Shown here piece by piece: positions 37,356 to 42,933 of a stretch of 42,933 bases of DNA. Origin of the DNA: a virus; the IMG/VR virus record IMGVR_UViG_3300021170_000005, positions 1 through 42,933 of that record, one strand, 5' to 3'. The notes under the pieces are model-generated. The model was not told the origin of the DNA, ran no database searches, and was given only the letters and a program-made list of their open reading frames with translations. The stretch's first letter is position 1. Each line of letters opens with the position of its first letter. Made by a program: the position numbers and the translations under genes.

Positions 37356-38431
37356 GTTTTAATATCTACACCAAAACTAGTAGCATTGAAATTACTCACA
37401 GTCCATGATCCACCACCTGGGGGAGATTCAAAACCTTGAAAATCATACCTATAGTCATCTCCAGGAGCTATATAAGGACTTGGAGATTGGTCTACTCCCC
37501 CCATAGTTTGTGCGAAAGTACGAGAACCTTCTGCATCTTTTCTATGAAATACACCGAAATGTACAAATGGAATAGGATCTGTTCCTGTTAATGGGCCGAA
37601 AAGAAAATCACATTTATCACCTGGATTATTATCAGTTATATAAATTGTGTCATCATTTATATCTGGATATTGTGGATTGCAAGCCCCAAAAAGTGTAGCA
37701 GCCCCAACAGGTGCCCACCCTACATCCGTAGTTGTAGAATAAGGGAAAATGGCTCCTAGTCCCACATCCCCATAAGGTGCAGAACCATTAGCAGAAATAT
37801 AGAAGTCTCTCATCCATGCAACACCATTAACAATTCCTGCTCCAGTAAATTGATGGTAGTTAGCTGTGTTCTGACCATTAAGAGTTTGGGAAGTATTAAA
37901 AGCAGTATTACCAGAGTAAGACCCAGTTCCCATTACTACTCCATTTATCTTCAATTCCATTGTAACACTAATAGGAGTAGAACTGGAGCCGCCCGAAGTT
38001 TGCGAGAATACCTCGATATAATAACTTGTGAACCCTTTAAGTGTAATGGGAGGATTAAGAGAACCTGTATTAAAAAGAAGTGTAGCTGTTCCGTTCCCGG
38101 CCCGTAAACTTACAGTTGCATCATGTTCTACTGTTACTGACCCAAATGGTGTTAAGTTAGCTCCACCTATTTGATAAAGTTGTCCAGCGCCTCCAAATCC
38201 TTGAGAAGATGCAAAATACACTCTAAATCCAGTCCACCAGGTATTTTGATAGGTCATTGTCTTGCCAATGCCAGCACCTATGGCAAGTCCTGTCTTTCCA
38301 CTTCCATCTGGTATTATACCAGTTTTAGTAGAAGCAATAACATTTTCAGTCCATTTAAGACCAATGTAGTCAATACCATTACCTGTCCAACGATAATGTT
38401 CAGTAGAATCTGCAAAAAGATCAAGTGCCAT
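37352..38431 (-). CDS. Putative LamG/ConA-like fibre protein
   Basis: A 359-aa beta-rich protein. It starts MALDLFADSTEHYRWTGNGI and contains a jelly-roll-type section (GFTSYYIEVFSQTSGG, SVTMELKINGVVMGTG) followed by a second strand domain. Layout and phrases recall the next gene, suggesting a tandem duplication. It probably belongs to the tail tip or fibres. The ATG overlaps the previous stop (TAATG). Confidence 0.78.
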   Translation of the reverse strand: MALDLFADSTEHYRWTGNGIDYIGLKWTENVIASTKTGIIPDGSGKTGLAIGAGIGKTMTYQNTWWTGFRVYFASSQGFGGAGQLYQIGGANLTPFGSVTVEHDATVSLRAGNGTATLLFNTGSLNPPITLKGFTSYYIEVFSQTSGGSSSTPISVTMELKINGVVMGTGSYSGNTAFNTSQTLNGQNTANYHQFTGAGIVNGVAWMRDFYISANGSAPYGDVGLGAIFPYSTTTDVGWAPVGAATLFGACNPQYPDINDDTIYITDNNPGDKCDFLFGPLTGTDPIPFVHFGVFHRKDAEGSRTFAQTMGGVDQSPSPYIAPGDDYRYDFQGFESPPGGGSWTVSNFNATSFGVDIKT

Positions 38432-38976
38432 TAATTATCCAATAATATTACTATTCCTATAGAGACTAGACTTGCTCCGCCACCACTAACTATTAGGGGA
38501 ATAACTGGCATAAGAGTACCAAGTTTTTGTGTAGGAACATTAAATGTACTACTAATAGCTGGAATAGTATCCCCGGGGTTAAGAGTTAAGTTGCTTGTCA
38601 TTAGTTGATTTCCATTAATATTCACATTAATACTTAATGGTCCTGTAGTGGGTGGTACTGTTGCCCCTAACCAAACTTGTGTAGGTGTTCCAGTTCTTCC
38701 TATTCCAGCATAAAACGTAGGAGCGACCAGACTTCCAGGAACTACAGCACCTACAGATTCAAAAACTATAGTATAGTATTTCTTTGTGGCTGCTGGCTGA
38801 GTAGGTAAAGTTGGTATCTGACTTAATGTAGCATAGTCATTTGGGTTAACCCCAGGACTAGCATTGGTTATACTTAAACCATGAAAATCCCAATTAGATG
38901 TACTTAGTTTATCTTTCCAACTAAAAAGTTGGTTCAGTGCTTGTTGTACATCTGCGAGACTCTTTACGATGAACAA
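38431..38976 (-). CDS. Tail-fibre-like protein
   Basis: A 181-aa protein starting at TTG 38976 with AAGGTGAG upstream. The phrase WDFHGLSITNASPGVNPNDY (about residues 29-48) is the common tail-fibre linker DxxGxxITNAxxPVNxxDY. A beta-sandwich follows (PLSINVNINGNQLM, NLTLNPGDTIP). It probably attaches to the tail or forms a small fibre head. Confidence 0.82.
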   Translation of the reverse strand: MFIVKSLADVQQALNQLFSWKDKLSTSNWDFHGLSITNASPGVNPNDYATLSQIPTLPTQPAATKKYYTIVFESVGAVVPGSLVAPTFYAGIGRTGTPTQVWLGATVPPTTGPLSINVNINGNQLMTSNLTLNPGDTIPAISSTFNVPTQKLGTLMPVIPLIVSGGGASLVSIGIVILLDN

Positions 38977-39164
38977 GTATGCTCACCTTGATTAAAGACA
39001 CATTTTAGACAAGTGCCTTGAAAGATAGTTTCAGACGGAATAAACTTAGGTTGCCCATACATTCCATTACGTCGTAACTTCATAGAGTCCCAACGCATCT
39101 TATCATACTCAGTATTTTCTGGCCGCTCACCATTTCTTATTTGTTCTTCTTTTGTCTTTCTCAT
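38964..39164 (-). CDS. 66-aa mini-protein with Cys motif
   Basis: ATG 39164 overlaps the stop of the nozzle-like gene (ATGA). It is charged, with a C-terminal CLKCVFNQGEHTC that could bind zinc (Cys/Cys/His/Cys). Between two structural genes, it may be a small assembly factor. Function unknown. Confidence 0.72.
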   Translation of the reverse strand: MRKTKEEQIRNGERPENTEYDKMRWDSMKLRRNGMYGQPKFIPSETIFQGTCLKCVFNQGEHTCSS

Positions 39165-42100
39165 CTAATTGGCACCCACTGAGAGTCTGATTCCATCCCA
39201 GAAGTTTGTACTTTTACATGTGTGTCGTATCTATGAAAGGAATCAGTAGTAGGTCCGAGCACGAGACGAATGATGTCGGTATTGACACTTTTTGGAAGAA
39301 AGACTTCGTACACGTTGTCAAGCCCGGGAAATACGGGAATGGTCCCTGAATATAAAATAGGGGTTCCATAAGTTGGGTCACTTGGACTTAAATCTCCCAG
39401 AATTTCAAAAGGTAAACTTGTCGTAGTCCCATTCATTATGAGGCGGAGGCGGAAACCGAAAAGCTTTCCAATTTTGTCAAGTCTGATTGGTCCAAGTTGG
39501 TCGTACTTTTTAGGGACTGGAAGTACTTCAACATTTTCTGGCTGTCCATATTCGTAAAATTCAAAAGGTTGTCCTTGGACTTGGCTCTGGAAAGTACCTC
39601 CATAATCTGTTCCGAAGACATCGTTGCTAAAATAGTGGTAAAGAGTTCCCTTTCCGAAAATTTGCAATGTGGTTGTATTTGATTGTAATACACCATCCAC
39701 AATTGGCGTAAAGGTGACAGGGTTTCCATAAGTGTCTATCACAATCGGAATAGTTCGTATTCTCTTTCTCGCGGCCACACCAAAGTTGGTATTGGGAGTT
39801 TTATAAAATTCAAGACGATCAGGGAGTTTCTCAACTGTCTGGGGAACTACAACGCCATAAAATTCAAATGGATTCCCTGGTAGTGATGCTAATGTTCCAC
39901 CGATGTCGATCCCAATCGTATCAACTGTGAAAAAATACTCAACTGTCTGTTTTGAAGGTGTTGTAAATATTGCTGGAGTACCAAGATTTCCATCGACAAT
40001 GGGGGTAAAGGAAATTGGACTTCCATTGGTGTTAATTTGAAATTTATAACTTGAGTGTCTTTTTCTATTTGGTACACCATAATCATTTGCTGGAATTACA
40101 AAATATTCAAGTCGATCTGGAAGTTGTTCTACCTGTTGTGGAGTAATGACACCATAAAATTCAAAAGGTGTGGCCGCGGCTAGGGTTCCCCCAATATCAA
40201 TACCTATTACATCTTGGCCAATAGGGAAGAAATACTCAACAGTACGTTTGATCGGTGTATTGAATACAGCCGACGGATATGATACTCCATCCAAGATTGG
40301 AGTAAAGGTGACATTTGCACCTCTAGTAAGGATTTGAAATTTATAGGATGTATGTCTCTTCCTATTAGGCGTTCCATAGTTATTAGCAGGTATAACAAGA
40401 AACTCAACAGGAGTAGGAAGCTTTTCCGATACACATTCTTCAATATTGACAGTATAGAACTCAAAGACACCTCCAGAAAAAATACCCCCTATGTCAGTTC
40501 CAAGAGTTTCGGAAGTGAAATAGAAGATGTAAGTGAGTTTTGTTGAGGTGGAGAAGGCATAGCTAGACTGTGGTGCGTTGTCCACATAAGGAGTAAAGCT
40601 AATATTATTACCCAAAGTGTCAATAACAACAGCGTAGGCAGTAAATCTTTTTCGTGCAATTGATCCAAGATTCGTCGGTAGAACCCGTAAGTAATCAACT
40701 TGTTCAGGTCTGGGTTCGTACTCGATGGTAGTTTCATAAAGTTTAAACTTACTTACAAGTGCATGATCGACTATTTTAATAGAGTAACGAAAGCCAAGAG
40801 TTATGTTATTAAGAGGAAAATAATTAGTAGCCAGTCCATTATTACTCATGTTTCCAATTAATGTATAAGAATTAATAGGATCATCAGAGTCTTTGGACAA
40901 GTAAATATCAACTTGCTGGCCGCCACAATCAGAAATGACTTTGAGAGTAAATGTATCTTTACGATTTCTTGGTTGTCCATTGCAATCAAATACAGTTTGT
41001 AAAACAAAAGGTGTTTGACTTGTGGCTCCAGCTTTCTCTATTTCATAGACTCCTACAGATGGTTGTGAGTAACCAACAATAAGCCTATCTGTAGGAGTAG
41101 CACATATAGTAAGAGGATCATCCCTTGTATCTATAAGTCTCCAAGTTTGTAAGACTGTATCATAACATACAATCCTATGCACACCATCAGTACAAGGAAT
41201 GACACAGTATAGCTTGGTCTTGGCCGCCGCAAGACTGTAATTTATTGAATCTTGAGTCTGTATAGCTACTCCAGGAACACCAAATCTGGTTGATCCCTGC
41301 CAAAGTAGTCTTATGCCTTGAGAAATAAGAGTAGATGTGCCTCCATTTGTGGCCCGAATTCCGTCGGCCGCAGGATAGAAAAGCACCCCATTTCCATTAC
41401 ATACATCAGCAGATAAAGATGGATATTTCTCCCCAATAGGAGTAATTACTACATCTAAAGTTCCATCTGGTAAAGCTTCCAGGGTTCCCGTAATAAGATA
41501 ATGTTCTCGTGAAGTAGCAAGTACCAATTGGCTCGGGGCTATCTTTTTCAGCCATAGATTTTTCTCGGTTGCTCCCGCAAATGCTCTTACACTGTATCTC
41601 TGGTCAATAGCATCAGGATTAAGAGGATCAGAAAGATAGATAGTACTCTCACTAACATAAAGCATTCTCGTATAGTACATACCTTCCATACATACTATAG
41701 GATCAGAAACAATAAGATCTTGAATAGACTGAAGAAATTCATTAGCTACAATATCTTGTTCAAGGGCCACAATATCGCTTGTATTATCTTCTACTATAGC
41801 TCCAGGCGCTCCTTGGGCCACAAGATACCATTGATTGAGATTAGCTGGAACTTTATTTTGTGAAATAAATGTCTGATAAATTGGATCAGTTGAGCTAATC
41901 ATTGATCTACGGAATAACCACACTTCATTTGCTTCTGTATCAGTGCAAATCAGTGTAGCCATTACAAATGAATTTTGTACAAGTATATTATTCGTAAAAG
42001 GACTCAATGCACTCTTAGCTTGATAGATACCATTGTCGTATACTGCAACTGTAGCATATTGATAAACACCGAGCAAGTTACCTTGTGGGCCACCCGTAAC

Positions 42101-42933
42101 TGTTATCTGATCTATAACTGCCCAACTTTGCTGAATCCCAGTTAGTGTAAATTGTACAGCAGTTACATGGGTCCAATCAAGAAAGTGATTAGGTGCTTGA
42201 AATGGTCCAGGGTGACTTGAGCTAGTTCCTTGGCGTGACCAATTTTGTCTTTGATCTCCTATGATAGATTGTTGTGTAAGTCCAATGTTGAATTGCCCAT
42301 CATTGATAAGAAAATCTTCCCAATAGTAGTTGAAAGGTTGGGTTGGATGATTATCAAGAATAAATTGGACTCGTATATCTGTAAACTGGCTAGAGTCATT
42401 TAATTGAGCTAGAAAATTTATTATATCAGTTAAGTAGTTATCAGTTACTCCACTTCCAAAAGCTGTAGTATCAAGAGGAGAAGCATATGTGTAAGTTACA
42501 GTTGCTCGTAAAGTTACAGGATCAAGAGTAAAAGAAGCCGCACTACTTCCGGGGGATGTAAAAGGAATAGGATTCGGTCCGGCCCCAGTGTTAGCAGCAA
42601 TCCCCGGTACACCTTCTGAGATACTCCAAGTTCCACCAGTACTTAGATTAATGATAGCTGGTTGTTGGATTACTATTGTTGGCCCAGTTAATTGATCTTT
42701 TAATCCGAGATTTCTGAAAGTTCCAGACCCATCATCTTTAACAGCTTGTGAACCACAAACCACCAATACCGCTCCAAGCGCCGATCCAAATGCTGTAATA
42801 AACCCACCATCCGATAAAACTGTAACAGTGTCATTAAAGTTACCACTCATCGAGCGAACTACGAGTCGCCCAGCTTCATTAAGAGCAGCATAAACAGGAT
42901 TATTGCCGCCAAGAACAGTAGAGTAAAGACTAT
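39161..42933 (-). CDS. Nozzle-like giant structural protein, main part (N-terminus at 298-1)
   Basis: With the 298-base start at the left end this gene encodes 1314 aa. Residues from about 85 to 750 are beta-rich. The part around WLKKIAPSQLVLATSREHYL and GIRATNGGTSTLISQGIRLL resembles the beta-propeller of podovirus tail nozzle proteins (T7 gp12/P22 gp10 type). Then come four tandem repeats of about 85 aa, with conserved RKRxxxYKFQI, FTPIxDG, GxDIGGTL, FEFYGV and VExLP. It may form the tail tip or nozzle; the repeats look like stacked beta domains. The next gene overlaps by ATGA. Confidence 0.85.
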   Translation of the reverse strand, partial: SLYSTVLGGNNPVYAALNEAGRLVVRSMSGNFNDTVTVLSDGGFITAFGSALGAVLVVCGSQAVKDDGSGTFRNLGLKDQLTGPTIVIQQPAIINLSTGGTWSISEGVPGIAANTGAGPNPIPFTSPGSSAASFTLDPVTLRATVTYTYASPLDTTAFGSGVTDNYLTDIINFLAQLNDSSQFTDIRVQFILDNHPTQPFNYYWEDFLINDGQFNIGLTQQSIIGDQRQNWSRQGTSSSHPGPFQAPNHFLDWTHVTAVQFTLTGIQQSWAVIDQITVTGGPQGNLLGVYQYATVAVYDNGIYQAKSALSPFTNNILVQNSFVMATLICTDTEANEVWLFRRSMISSTDPIYQTFISQNKVPANLNQWYLVAQGAPGAIVEDNTSDIVALEQDIVANEFLQSIQDLIVSDPIVCMEGMYYTRMLYVSESTIYLSDPLNPDAIDQRYSVRAFAGATEKNLWLKKIAPSQLVLATSREHYLITGTLEALPDGTLDVVITPIGEKYPSLSADVCNGNGVLFYPAADGIRATNGGTSTLISQGIRLLWQGSTRFGVPGVAIQTQDSINYSLAAAKTKLYCVIPCTDGVHRIVCYDTVLQTWRLIDTRDDPLTICATPTDRLIVGYSQPSVGVYEIEKAGATSQTPFVLQTVFDCNGQPRNRKDTFTLKVISDCGGQQVDIYLSKDSDDPINSYTLIGNMSNNGLATNYFPLNNITLGFRYSIKIVDHALVSKFKLYETTIEYEPRPEQVDYLRVLPTNLGSIARKRFTAYAVVIDTLGNNISFTPYVDNAPQSSYAFSTSTKLTYIFYFTSETLGTDIGGIFSGGVFEFYTVNIEECVSEKLPTPVEFLVIPANNYGTPNRKRHTSYKFQILTRGANVTFTPILDGVSYPSAVFNTPIKRTVEYFFPIGQDVIGIDIGGTLAAATPFEFYGVITPQQVEQLPDRLEYFVIPANDYGVPNRKRHSSYKFQINTNGSPISFTPIVDGNLGTPAIFTTPSKQTVEYFFTVDTIGIDIGGTLASLPGNPFEFYGVVVPQTVEKLPDRLEFYKTPNTNFGVAARKRIRTIPIVIDTYGNPVTFTPIVDGVLQSNTTTLQIFGKGTLYHYFSNDVFGTDYGGTFQSQVQGQPFEFYEYGQPENVEVLPVPKKYDQLGPIRLDKIGKLFGFRLRLIMNGTTTSLPFEILGDLSPSDPTYGTPILYSGTIPVFPGLDNVYEVFLPKSVNTDIIRLVLGPTTDSFHRYDTHVKVQTSGMESDSQWVPIR
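42808..42933. repeat. Terminal direct repeat, right copy
   Basis: Exact copy of bases 1-126. Joining the ends here restores an unbroken 1314-aa gene, which supports a circular or circularly permuted molecule of 42807 bp. Confidence 0.95.

Noticed and set aside
1-42933. CRISPR array, tRNA genes, integrase or insertion sequence
   Set aside because: I saw no regularly spaced direct repeats, cloverleaf sequences, recombinase motifs or transposase genes in the window.

Overview
The window is a complete tailed-phage genome assembled as a circle. Bases 1-126 are repeated exactly at 42808-42933, so the unique length is 42807 bp, and the gene that crosses the junction (298 down to 1, continuing 42807 down to 39161) reads through without interruption. 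The sequence is AT-rich, uses the standard code (TAA, TAG and TGA all end genes) and is packed, with most neighbouring genes overlapping by ATGA, GTGA or TAATG. A large terminase, portal, scaffold-like protein, major capsid protein, two connector-like proteins, a nozzle-like giant, a beta-helix spike and three ejection-type proteins are present. No tape-measure, tail-tube or sheath gene is visible. This points to a short-tailed (podovirus-like) Caudoviricetes phage of a bacterium. No integrase, phage RNA polymerase or tRNA was found, so a strictly lytic life style is likely. The host cannot be named; sigma70-type promoters, signal peptides and a lipoprotein-like gene fit a bacterium, possibly with an outer membrane.

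Layout. (1) 19689 down to 1 and on through 42807 down to 33249, minus strand: the late operon. It opens with a stand-alone LuxR-type HTH protein, runs through about 15 very small genes, then packaging and head genes (TerL 13524-14954, portal, scaffold, capsid). An intrinsic terminator at 8432-8463 follows. Next come two glycosyltransferases, a methyltransferase, connectors, fibre or spike proteins, the nozzle candidate and finally ejection proteins. (2) 19690-21480: the control region. It holds a 146-aa minus-strand gene, several mini-genes, three good sigma70-like promoters, stem-loops, and a long imperfect inverted repeat around an AT-rich and purine-rich core that could be the origin. (3) 21154-33248, plus strand: the early/replication operon. 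It starts with a ribbon-helix-helix protein and includes a LIM-like zinc protein, SNF2-type helicase, RecB/Cas4-like nuclease, Sak4-like ATPase, DUF669-like protein, a UDG-like/family A DNA polymerase fusion, a dNTP pyrophosphohydrolase-like protein and a DUF3987-like protein. The two operons converge with no spacer at 33248/33249.

The most unusual signals are in the control region. Three promoters are placed so that transcription would begin at, or within a base of, an ATG (two have exactly -10, 5 nt, ATG). A structured leader precedes the LuxR-type gene. Twin 10-bp palindromes lie just behind the RHH gene, and divergent promoters flank the long inverted repeat. Also notable are the polymerase with a substituted O-helix motif, an excess of GGCC throughout an AT-rich genome, a run of zinc-binding mini-proteins, and the absence of a recognisable endolysin.
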